Source: DASQHM01 sp035632095 (lineage in GTDB: Bacteria > Pseudomonadota > Alphaproteobacteria > Ferrovibrionales > Ferrovibrionaceae). From it: a stretch of DNA of 23,443 bases. A program made the position numbers and the translations under genes. Position 1 is the first letter of the stretch; every line of letters starts with the position of its first letter. Of the stretch, positions 1 to 6,739 are shown in pieces. The notes beneath the pieces are model-generated. The model was given only the letters and a program-made list of their open reading frames with translations, was not told where the DNA came from and made no database searches. Location of the stretch: contig DASQHM010000123.1 of NCBI GenBank assembly GCA_035632095.1, forward strand, positions 1 through 23,443. Reading direction: 5' to 3'.

Positions 1-1368
1 GCCCTGACGAAGAATTGCCGCGAACGGCTCGGGCAGGCCTCGCACTGCCACCGCCCGAATATGTTCGCGGTCGTAGATTTGCAAGCTGCCGCAGGGCGCG
101 TCGCAAAGCCTGTGTGCCTTTTCCAAGATCGCATCGAACACCGGGACCAGATCGCCCGGCGAGCTGTTAATGACTTGCAGCACCTCGGCAGTCGCCGTCT
201 GCTGCTCCAACGCTTCGCGCTGTTCGGCGATCAGGCGTGCATTCTCGATCGCGATGACCGCCTGGTCGGCGAACGTCGATACCAGCTGGATTTGCTTGTC
301 GCTGAAACGTTCGACGCGCGAGCGGTAAAGCACGAGGAGGCCGAAAAGAATGTTGTCGCGGAGCAGCGGCACGCCGAGCCCGGTATGCAGGTTTCCGCGC
401 TTCTGCGCCTCCGACCAGGTATATTCGGGGTCGTTCGCTACGTCCTCGATATGAACGATTCGGCGTTCCAACGCCGTGCGCCCGGACAGCGTGCCTCGAT
501 CGGGCACAAACGGATTTTGGGACACGAACTCCCTGTATTCCGGCGTCACGCCGAACGCGGCAGCCAAATGATGGCGGCCCTCCAAATGCCGGAAGACATA
601 GCCGTGGTCTGCCTTGCAAAGCCGTGTGGCGGTCTCGACGAGCGTTTCCAGCACGGGTTGGAGCGCAAGATCGGTACGGCTGATGACCTTCAGCACATCG
701 CTCGTCGCGATCTGGTATTCAAGCGATTCCTGGAGGTCGCCGGTGCGTTGGCGCAACTCGCGGAGCAGCCTGGCGTTCTCGATGGCGATGGCTGCCTGGC
801 TGGCAAAGCTCGTAACAAGGTCGATCTGCTTGTCACTGAATGGACGCACCTCCTGGCGATAAATGCCGAGCACGCCAACCACCTCGTTGTCCGAGAGCAT
901 CGGAACCCCGACGAGGGTTCTGGCATGCGCGAGCTCGATGGTGGCAAGCCGCACTGGATCTTTGAAAGTCTCCGCGGAGGTCATATCGGCGACATGGACG
1001 GTTTTCTTGGTTTTGAGAATTTGGCCAAGCCCGGTTCTCGGGTCTGGATGGACCACCGGCTCGCGGCGCAGATAGTCCTCGTACTCGGGCGGTGCACCGT
1101 GGGTCGCGGCAATCCGGAAGGCGGATCCCTCGCGGAGCCACAGATTGCCGAACTTGGCATCGCACAGCGCGGTCGCGTTGGCCAAGATGCTCTCGAACAC
1201 GGGCTGCAGGTCTTTCGGCGAGCTCGCGATGATGCGTAGCACCTCGGCACTGGCCGTCTGTTGCGCTTGCGCCTGATCGCGCTCGGCGCGAAACTCGCGC
1301 AGCTTTTTTTGCAGCTCCGCGTTGGCGTGCCTAAGATCGGCCAGTGTGGCTTCGAGCGTCGCCGTCAT
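1..1368 (-). CDS. Multi-GAF-domain sensor protein, N-terminal part (cut by left edge)
   Basis: Reading the minus strand from ATG at 1368 gives 456 codons without a stop, running off the window. The protein starts MTATLEATLADLRHANAEL, a short coiled coil (residues ~1-45). Repeating units of the type ASAEVLRIIASSP..LQPVFESIL..A..LCDA follow, and these are GAF domains: GAF1 ~55-205, GAF2 ~230-385 and the start of GAF3 from ~415. Each complete unit ends in the signature FSDKQI.LV..FA.QA.IAIENARL, and the linkers are helical. In alphaproteobacteria such GAF arrays usually end in a histidine kinase or an adenylate/guanylate cyclase domain, which would lie left of the window, so the output is unknown. 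GAF domains bind small ligands or mediate dimerisation. No ligand can be named. I am confident of the frame and the domains, not of the enzyme class. The 392-codon plus-strand ORF over this stretch is its antisense shadow. Confidence 0.93.
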   Translation of the reverse strand, partial: MTATLEATLADLRHANAELQKKLREFRAERDQAQAQQTASAEVLRIIASSPKDLQPVFESILANATALCDAKFGNLWLREGSAFRIAATHGAPPEYEDYLRREPVVHPDPRTGLGQILKTKKTVHVADMTSAETFKDPVRLATIELAHARTLVGVPMLSDNEVVGVLGIYRQEVRPFSDKQIDLVTSFASQAAIAIENARLLRELRQRTGDLQESLEYQIATSDVLKVISRTDLALQPVLETLVETATRLCKADHGYVFRHLEGRHHLAAAFGVTPEYREFVSQNPFVPDRGTLSGRTALERRIVHIEDVANDPEYTWSEAQKRGNLHTGLGVPLLRDNILFGLLVLYRSRVERFSDKQIQLVSTFADQAVIAIENARLIAEQREALEQQTATAEVLQVINSSPGDLVPVFDAILEKAHRLCDAPCGSLQIYDREHIRAVAVRGLPEPFAAILRQG

Positions 1369-1675
1369 GGACCTGCTCCGCGCAGCCGTGCTTCCGGCCA
1401 TGAGATTTCGATCAACATCCGTTTTCCGGACGGGTTGCTCGCGGCGTCGACAGGCGTGCCGGCGCGAGCGGCAATGCGTGGGAAGCATGAGGCCTGAGGG
1501 TGCAGCACGTTTGCGATCGAGCCAGCAAGCACGCAGCGATACCGGAGCGCCGATCCTTTATAAATAAGGATACCACTCTGCCCATTGAACTGCCAGCGAC
1601 GGCGCGAAATTCGCCGGGTACCGTCTTTGCCGGCGGACGACCATTCTCGGCGGCTTGAATCGTCATCGGAGCAGC
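1369..1675. other. Intergenic stretch, no gene seen
   Basis: This 307-base gap lies between the start of the GAF gene and the end of the reductase gene, both on the minus strand. Open frames crossing it are arginine-rich shadows. The only structure I see is an AT-rich palindrome at 1553-1571 (listed separately). The GAF gene promoter should lie here. Confidence 0.6.
1553..1571. promoter_or_regulatory. AT-rich inverted repeat, possible operator/promoter element
   Basis: ATCCTT (1553-1558) and AAGGAT (1566-1571) form a perfect 6-bp dyad around TATAAAT. It is the most AT-rich spot in the gap upstream of the GAF gene. If it is a -10 region on the minus strand it would give a leader of about 180-190 nt. 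The function is inferred only from composition and position. Confidence 0.25.
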
Positions 1676-2749
1676 TCACATCTTCAGCACGACGGCGTCG
1701 AGCCCGCGCATTTTGGCGGCGGCTTGCATGGCTGCGGGGAGATCCGCCAGCGCATGTAAGCCTATATTCACCGCGCTCACGTTCAACACGCCCGACATGG
1801 CCATCGCCATGAGCCGCGCGATGGCGTCGCGCGGGTACATGAAGCGGCCGCGGATGGTCCAGTCGTTGACCATCACCTCGCCGTAGGCGAGCGTCAACGG
1901 AGCCGTCATGCTGCCCATCAAGGCGAGCCGTCCGCCACGGCGCAGGGCGCGCAGCGCCGCAAGCGTGGCGGACGCATCCGTCGCGCGTCCGACCAGATCG
2001 ATTGCCGCGTGGGCGCCGCCGCCGCTTGCCTCGCGGAGCGCGGCGATGTCTTTCGCCGGATCGCCGCCAAGCGCGACGGCGACGGCGCGGGAGCCCGCCG
2101 CGGCGACCACTTCGGCGAGCCGGCCCGCATCGCGTCCGGCCGCGATGACGCGAGCCGCGCCCATGGCAATTCCGAGCAGCACGGCGGCGGAGCCGAAGTA
2201 TCCGCTCGCGCCGTTGACGATCAGCGTCTCCCCGGCGCTGAGGCCGATTTCCGTCAAGCCTCCGAACGGCACGGCGAACTTGCCGAAGATCGCAAGCCGT
2301 TCGGGCGGCAATGCAATGTCGGCATTCAACGGGGTAAGCACGCTGGCCGGCATCAGCGCGTATTCCGCGAAGGCGCCATCCGGCCAATCGGCCTGCAAAG
2401 GTCCGGAGTCCGGGCTGATCGCCGTCAGGCCGATCAACATCTGCGCCGGATCGCCGGTGACTTCGTTGGCGACGAAGTGCGGGTTCAGAACCACGCGCTG
2501 TCCGGGCTTGACGTGATAGACCTCGGCGCCGACGTCCGTCACGGTGCCGACACCGTTGGTGCCTGGCGTGAACGGCCGCCCGGGAAACCGATACGTTGCG
2601 GAGAGCCGCCCGGCGACAACGTCGCCCATGTAGCTCAGGACCGGCGCCGCCTGCATCCGCACCAGAACGGCGCCGGGGCGCGTCTTTGGAACCGGAACGT
2701 CTTCGAGCGCGAACGGCCCGCCGGCACTTTGCAGTCGCCACGCCTTCAT
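1676..2749 (-). CDS. Zinc-free medium-chain dehydrogenase/reductase (quinone oxidoreductase-like)
   Basis: The 357-aa protein has the MDR layout: an N-terminal GroES-like domain (~1-130) with PGTNGVGTV at 62-70, then a Rossmann domain with the cofactor motif GASGYFG at 180-186. The cysteines and histidines that bind catalytic and structural zinc in alcohol dehydrogenases are absent, so this belongs with the zinc-independent NADPH:quinone/enone reductase branch. The substrate is unknown. The ATG at 2749 overlaps the stop of the upstream quinone reductase gene as ATGA and is preceded by GGGAGG with 7-nt spacing. The two genes are therefore translationally coupled, and both likely reduce quinones or other reactive electrophiles. 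Confidence 0.93.
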   Translation of the reverse strand: MKAWRLQSAGGPFALEDVPVPKTRPGAVLVRMQAAPVLSYMGDVVAGRLSATYRFPGRPFTPGTNGVGTVTDVGAEVYHVKPGQRVVLNPHFVANEVTGDPAQMLIGLTAISPDSGPLQADWPDGAFAEYALMPASVLTPLNADIALPPERLAIFGKFAVPFGGLTEIGLSAGETLIVNGASGYFGSAAVLLGIAMGAARVIAAGRDAGRLAEVVAAAGSRAVAVALGGDPAKDIAALREASGGGAHAAIDLVGRATDASATLAALRALRRGGRLALMGSMTAPLTLAYGEVMVNDWTIRGRFMYPRDAIARLMAMAMSGVLNVSAVNIGLHALADLPAAMQAAAKMRGLDAVVLKM

Positions 2750-3486
2750 TGCTCGACCTCCCGGCCGGTCTTGAGACGCCGCTCCGGCTTCAATACGAAT
2801 CGCTCGTCATAGTCGGCGAGCTTGGGATAGGCGATCGTCGGTGCGCTCGCCAGGCCGAGCACGCGCTCGCGATAGCGCGCCAGATGGGCCACCCGGTCTT
2901 CCTGGCTTATCCGGACCGGAGCGTGCACGAGAAACGGTTCGATCACGGTGAAGCCGGTGAAGTACAGCACGCCGTGATTGACCGGAAAAAGGATCGAATC
3001 GATCGGGCCGTTGAGGCCGTGCTCGGAGTACATCGGGGCGGGGCCGCCGATCGTCAGCGCGCACATGGCCCGCTTTCCCACGAAGACGCCGCGGTCATAC
3101 CACTTGCCGCCGCCATAGGTGCGGCCGCCCGAGGCGAAGACGCGATCGACCCAGCCTTTCAGGATGGCCGGAAGTCCGAACCACCAGAGCGGAAATTGCA
3201 GGATGAGCGCGTCGCACCAGAAAAGCTTGTCCATCTCCGCCTGGATGTCCGGCGCGAAGCCGTCGTGTTCGGCGGCATAGGCCTCTTCCGCTTGTTGGCG
3301 GAGCAGGTTGGGATCCTTCGTCGTGGTGAAGTTTCGCCGGTCCGATACTGGATTGAAGCCCATGGCGTACAGGTCGGAGACGACGACTTGGTGCCCAGCC
3401 TGATCCAGGGCCTCTCTGGCGATGCGAGTCATCGCGCCGTTGAAGCTCGCTGGTTCATGATGAGCATGGACGATGAATACGCGCAT
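2746..3486 (-). CDS. Flavodoxin-fold NAD(P)H:quinone oxidoreductase (MdaB/KefF/NQO-like)
   Basis: The 246-aa protein starts MRVFIVHAHHEPASFN, the phosphate-binding N-terminus of NQO-type flavodoxin-like reductases. It carries the family segment FPLWWFGLPAILKGWVDRV at 98-116, followed by a glycine/tyrosine-rich FAD-contact region. Members use NAD(P)H to reduce quinones by two electrons through a bound flavin in the cytoplasm. I chose ATG 3486 because the conserved fold begins there; the frame extends 15 codons further upstream, but with non-conserved sequence. The Shine-Dalgarno is weak. The gene overlaps the downstream MDR reductase by 4 bp, so the pair is an operon, probably for quinone or electrophile detoxification. 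Confidence 0.93.
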   Translation of the reverse strand: MRVFIVHAHHEPASFNGAMTRIAREALDQAGHQVVVSDLYAMGFNPVSDRRNFTTTKDPNLLRQQAEEAYAAEHDGFAPDIQAEMDKLFWCDALILQFPLWWFGLPAILKGWVDRVFASGGRTYGGGKWYDRGVFVGKRAMCALTIGGPAPMYSEHGLNGPIDSILFPVNHGVLYFTGFTVIEPFLVHAPVRISQEDRVAHLARYRERVLGLASAPTIAYPKLADYDERFVLKPERRLKTGREVEQ

Positions 3487-3598
3487 TGAAGCACCATTTC
3501 CGAGCCGGTCGCGGAAAATGGATTTTGCCACAAAAAACGTCCCGCGCTCCTAAGACGAGCCGGTTCCCTTTGAGCCGCTGGCGATGCCTATCGAACGG

Positions 3599-3622
3599 AA
3601 GCGGCTGCGGCGTCGGCCGCTT
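3599..3622. terminator. Weak hairpin after the sulfide:quinone oxidoreductase gene
   Basis: AAGCGGC (3599-3605) pairs with GCCGCTT (3616-3622) over a 10-nt loop, 29 nt past the stop of the minus-strand gene ending at 3651. No T-run follows, so intrinsic termination is uncertain. Confidence 0.3.
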
Positions 3623-3650
3623 GGTCAGGGGACATGAAGTGAACCGCCAT

Positions 3651-4955
3651 TCAAGAAGCGGCTCTTCGATCCCTCTGGAGCTTTTCGATCCCAAGCCGCT
3701 TCAGGACATAGCGCTCATAGCCGGGCTCGCTCGAACCGCGCCGGATCTTGCGCAGGAAATAGCGCTCGAAAGCGACCTTCGCCATGTGCACCCAATAGCC
3801 CTGGCTCGACCAGGTGACGTTGCGCGGCGGGATCTGCGGCAGGGCGACGAAAGCGACGCCGTCGTCGCCGAAATCGGCCAGGCATACGGCGTTCCACGTG
3901 GCTTGCTGCCTCGGTTCGCGGCCGGCCACGAGATCGGCGATGTTGTGGGCGACGGCCGTCGCCATGCTCTCGATCATGTAGCCGGTCTTCGGCACGCCGA
4001 CCGGTACCGGGGTCTGTTCGAACGGCGGAATCGCCACGCATACGCCGAGCGCGAAGATGTTCTTGAAGGTCGCGTTGCGCTGGAACTTGTCGATTGTCAC
4101 GAAGCCCCGGGGATTGGTTAGGCCGGCGATGTATTTGCCGTCGGCTCCCTTGAGGCAGCCGGCGCCGCGGAAGCCCGGGATGAACATGGTCAATTTCGCC
4201 GGCAGCTTATGCGCCTTCTTGACCGTGCCGTCCTCGTTGACCTCCGTCACTTCGACGCCGTCCGGCGTGACGCGGTCGACCTTGGCGTTGATGATCCACT
4301 TCACGTCGCGGTCGCGGAAGACGCTCTCGAGCAAGCCCTTGGTGTCGCCGACACCGCCGAGACCGAGGTGGCCGATATAGGGCTCCGAGGTGACGAACGT
4401 GATCGGGACGCGGTCGCGGATGCGCCGGCGCCGCAGTTCGGTGACCATCATGATCGCGAATTCGTAGGCCGGACCGAAGCAAGAGGCGCCCTGCACGGCG
4501 CCGACGACGATCGGGCCGGGGTCCTGACAAAAACGGTCCCAGCGTTCCGCGGTTGCTGCCGCGTGATCCACATGACAGATCGATACCGTGTTGGCCGAAG
4601 GCCCGAGACCTTCGATTTCGTCGAAGGCGAGGTCCGGGCCCGTGGCAATCGCAAGATAGTCGTAAGTGAGGCGCGTCCCGTCGCCCAGCTCAATGGCGTT
4701 TTCGTCCGGGATCACGCGTTTCGCGCCGGACGCGTTGAAGCGGATGTTTTGGGCTTCGAGGACCGGCTTCAGGTCGACCTTGATGTCCTCGGGCTTGCGC
4801 CAGCGAAGCGCAACCCACGGGTTTGACGGGACGAACTGGAACCATGGCGAGTTGGAGACCACGGTGACTTGGTTCCCGCCGCCGAGGAGTTGGCGCAGTT
4901 CGAATGCTAGAGGCACGCCCCCGATGCCGGCTCCGAGTACCACGACGTGTGCCAT
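3651..4955 (-). CDS. sqr: Sulfide:quinone oxidoreductase
   Basis: The 434-aa flavoprotein oxidises sulfide to polysulfide or sulfane sulfur and passes electrons to the membrane quinone pool; the family is peripheral on the membrane. The N-terminal FAD motif is VVVLGAGIGG (4-13). The whole length resembles the Acidithiobacillus ferrooxidans enzyme as I remember it, for example FQFVPSNPWV at 39-48, EPYIGHLG and PVP.G.PKTGYMIESM. The three catalytic cysteines are all present: C127 (SICHVDHA), C159 (GASCFGPAYEF) and C358 (TWNAVCLADFGD). This separates it from NDH-2 and flavocytochrome relatives. ATG 4955 is preceded by AAGGAG with good spacing. It lies 209 bp after the DUF2892 gene on the same strand and behind an ArsR-type repressor, so induction by sulfide or persulfide is likely. 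Confidence 0.95.
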   Translation of the reverse strand: MAHVVVLGAGIGGVPLAFELRQLLGGGNQVTVVSNSPWFQFVPSNPWVALRWRKPEDIKVDLKPVLEAQNIRFNASGAKRVIPDENAIELGDGTRLTYDYLAIATGPDLAFDEIEGLGPSANTVSICHVDHAAATAERWDRFCQDPGPIVVGAVQGASCFGPAYEFAIMMVTELRRRRIRDRVPITFVTSEPYIGHLGLGGVGDTKGLLESVFRDRDVKWIINAKVDRVTPDGVEVTEVNEDGTVKKAHKLPAKLTMFIPGFRGAGCLKGADGKYIAGLTNPRGFVTIDKFQRNATFKNIFALGVCVAIPPFEQTPVPVGVPKTGYMIESMATAVAHNIADLVAGREPRQQATWNAVCLADFGDDGVAFVALPQIPPRNVTWSSQGYWVHMAKVAFERYFLRKIRRGSSEPGYERYVLKRLGIEKLQRDRRAAS

Positions 4956-5164
4956 GTTTGTCTCCTTCCCTGGTCGTATTGTTGCGGTGTTTAACTCGCA
5001 GTCTAGGCGCGGCTCCGCATCCGCCGCATTGATCCCCGTCAGTCGCTGCGCCCGACCGCGTTGACCCTGGTCAATGCCCGCAAACCGCGCCTGACCGACC
5101 CTCTCGCATCATGTGGATGCAGCAGGATCGGGAACCCGGCGCCTCGCAGCGCCCCGCGGCGCGA

Positions 5165-5368
5165 TCAGGAGAACGCGTTGCCCGGGCGCAGGCCAAGCAG
5201 CCGAAACACGATTGCCGCGGGGCAGAAGCCCGTGAACGAAGCCTGGATCAGATTGGCGCCCACGAAAGCCGTGAACCAAAGCCAATAGGGGCTGTGCAAC
5301 TGGGCGAGAGCCAGGCTAAGGAGGACCATCAATCCGGCGAATGCCATCACGGCGCGGTCAATCGACAT
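5165..5368 (-). CDS. DUF2892 (YgaP-type) inner-membrane protein
   Basis: This 67-aa protein consists largely of hydrophobic segments (~7-24 and ~28-56), with a conserved-looking TGFCPAAIVFRLLGLRPG C-terminus including C49. The pattern matches DUF2892, the membrane part of the YgaP rhodanese, often found as a stand-alone small protein next to sulfur-transfer and sulfide-oxidation genes. It begins 12 bp after the stop of the ArsR-type gene and precedes the sulfide:quinone oxidoreductase, so it is likely cotranscribed with both. Its biochemical role is not established; sulfur relay or transport is a guess from context. Confidence 0.88.
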   Translation of the reverse strand: MSIDRAVMAFAGLMVLLSLALAQLHSPYWLWFTAFVGANLIQASFTGFCPAAIVFRLLGLRPGNAFS

Positions 5369-5380
5369 GGGGTTGCCCTT

Positions 5381-5698
5381 TCATCTGCGGCGGGTCGGCT
5401 TGCAATAGAGATCGTGAAGAACGGTGATCAACTTGGTCACGCCAGGATCGGCGAGCGAATAGAAGATCGTCTGCGCTTCGCGCCGCGTGGCGACCAGGCC
5501 GTCGCGGCGAAGCTTGGCCAGATGCTGCGACAGCGGCGACTGCCTGAGCCCGACCGCGCCTTCGAGGGCGCCGACCGAACGCTCGCCCTTGTGCAGCTCG
5601 CAAAGGATCATGAGCCGGTGCGGATTGGCCAGCGCCTTCATCAGGGCGGCCGCTTCGCCCGCCCGCGGCTTGAGACGCTCGATGTTGCTTACATTCAT
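5381..5698 (-). CDS. ArsR-family repressor of the BigR/SqrR persulfide-sensing type
   Basis: The 105-aa winged-helix protein has ALANPHRLMILCEL (22-35) leading into the recognition helix QSPLSQHLAKLRRDGLV (53-69) and the wing. Two cysteines stand out: C33, and C99 in VLHDLYC. Their 66-residue separation equals the spacing of Cys42/Cys108 that I recall for BigR, where they form a disulfide or tetrasulfide with reactive sulfur and release DNA. The metal-binding CxC motif of arsenic/cadmium sensors is absent. I start at ATG 5698 because a near-consensus minus-strand promoter lies at 5706-5734; the longer frame (from 5740) would run through it. The transcript would be close to leaderless. It likely represses itself, DUF2892/sqr, and the divergent RND genes. 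Confidence 0.9.
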   Translation of the reverse strand: MNVSNIERLKPRAGEAAALMKALANPHRLMILCELHKGERSVGALEGAVGLRQSPLSQHLAKLRRDGLVATRREAQTIFYSLADPGVTKLITVLHDLYCKPTRRR

Positions 5699-5705
5699 AC
5701 TTGCT

Positions 5706-5734
5706 AATTTAGATATTACTAATATAAATGTCAA
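5706..5734 (-). promoter_or_regulatory. Sigma70-type promoter of the ArsR-DUF2892-sqr unit
   Basis: On the minus strand TTGACA (5734-5729), a 17-nt spacer and TAAATT (5711-5706) form an almost ideal housekeeping promoter. Transcription would start about 5698-5700, at or next to the repressor's ATG (5698), implying a leaderless or near-leaderless mRNA. The spacer carries the dyad at 5713-5725. Confidence 0.7.
5713..5725. promoter_or_regulatory. Operator dyad in the divergent ArsR / RND promoter region
   Basis: ATATT-ACT-AATAT is a perfect 5-bp inverted repeat, overlapped by a second partial dyad TTAG-N6-CTAA (5709-5722). It sits within the spacer of the repressor's own promoter, and upstream of the RND adaptor start at 5762. 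Such AT-rich palindromes are typical of ArsR-family operators. That this repressor binds here is inferred. Confidence 0.65.
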
Positions 5735-5761
5735 GATCAAAATGGCGAAGGAGCACGGACC

Positions 5762-6739
5762 GTGAATGCCAAACTCAGAGCCGGCCTCTGCGCCGCATGG
5801 CTCGGTCTACTGCCGGCCGCCGCGTGGGCGCAATCGGTGACGATTTCGACCATCGCCGTCGAGGACCGAAAGGCGATCATCGCGACGGTGGAGCCCGTCC
5901 GCGAGCTGCCGGCCCGCGCCAGGATCGGCGGCACCATCGTCGAGCTCACGGTGAAGGAGGGGGACAGGGTCGCCGCCGGCGATCGCATCGCGCTCGTGGT
6001 CGATCCGAAGCTCCAATTGCAGATTCAGGCGCTTGAGGCGCGTCTCCAGGCGCAGCAGGCGAACCGCGATCAGGCCAAGCTCGACTTCGACCGCGCGACG
6101 GAACTGCGCCGGTCGGGAACCGGATCCCAGTCGCGTCTCGATCAGGCCAGAACGGAGTACGAGGTTGCGGAACGGAACCTGAAGGCGGCGCGGTCCGAGC
6201 GCGACGTCATCACGCAGCAAACGGCCGAGGGTGCGGTGCTCGCGCCCGGGCCGGGCCGCGTCCTCAAGGTGCCGGTGGGGACGGGGAGCGTCATCACTTC
6301 GGGCGAAGCGGTCGCCCTGATCGCGACCGACGCCTATATCCTGCGCGTGCAACTGCCCGAGCGGCACGCCCGGTTCATCAAGGCCGGCGATACGATCCTC
6401 GTCGGCGCCCGCGGGCTCTCCGGCGAAACGCCGGAAACCCTGCGCCGCGGCCAGGTGCGCCTCGTCTACCCCGAAATCCAGCAAGGCCGGGTCATCGCGG
6501 ACGTCGAGGTCGAGGGACTCGGCGATTACTTTGTCGGTGAGCGGACGCGCGTCTATGTGGCGACAGGAACGCGGCTGACGCATGTCGTGCCGGAGGATTA
6601 CGTCTATCGCCGCTTCGGCGTGAGCTACGTGAAGCTGCAGAACGGCGCGGAAGTGGTGGTGCAAATCGGGGCGCCGACGGAACGGGGTCTGGAGGTTCTT
6701 TCCGGATTGAGCGACGGCGACGTGGTCCTGAAGCCATGA
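5762..6739 (+). CDS. RND efflux periplasmic adaptor (membrane fusion protein)
   Basis: The 325-aa protein starts at GTG 5762, eight bases after AAGGAG. A signal peptide (residues 1-~24, ending AAAWAQ) exports it. The lipoyl-like segment ARIGGTIVELTVKEGD (~46-61) precedes a long alpha hairpin (IQALEARLQAQQANR..ERNLKAARSERD, ~83-145), the return lipoyl half and beta-barrel domains. This is the HlyD/AcrA adaptor layout, bridging an inner-membrane RND pump and an outer-membrane channel. It overlaps the pump gene by ATGA. No outer-membrane factor gene follows, so a TolC-like protein encoded elsewhere must complete the pump. The divergent persulfide-type repressor suggests regulation by reactive sulfur. 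Substrate unknown. Confidence 0.93.
   Translation: MNAKLRAGLCAAWLGLLPAAAWAQSVTISTIAVEDRKAIIATVEPVRELPARARIGGTIVELTVKEGDRVAAGDRIALVVDPKLQLQIQALEARLQAQQANRDQAKLDFDRATELRRSGTGSQSRLDQARTEYEVAERNLKAARSERDVITQQTAEGAVLAPGPGRVLKVPVGTGSVITSGEAVALIATDAYILRVQLPERHARFIKAGDTILVGARGLSGETPETLRRGQVRLVYPEIQQGRVIADVEVEGLGDYFVGERTRVYVATGTRLTHVVPEDYVYRRFGVSYVKLQNGAEVVVQIGAPTERGLEVLSGLSDGDVVLKP

Noticed and set aside
61..1239. Plus-strand 392-codon open frame
   Set aside because: It is antisense to a continuous minus-strand frame with repeated GAF-domain motifs; its own protein has no recognisable domain and is the usual mirror of high-GC coding sequence.
1365..2741. Minus-strand 458-codon frame
   Set aside because: Arginine-rich shadow in another frame of the medium-chain reductase gene (1676-2749), running through the intergenic gap.
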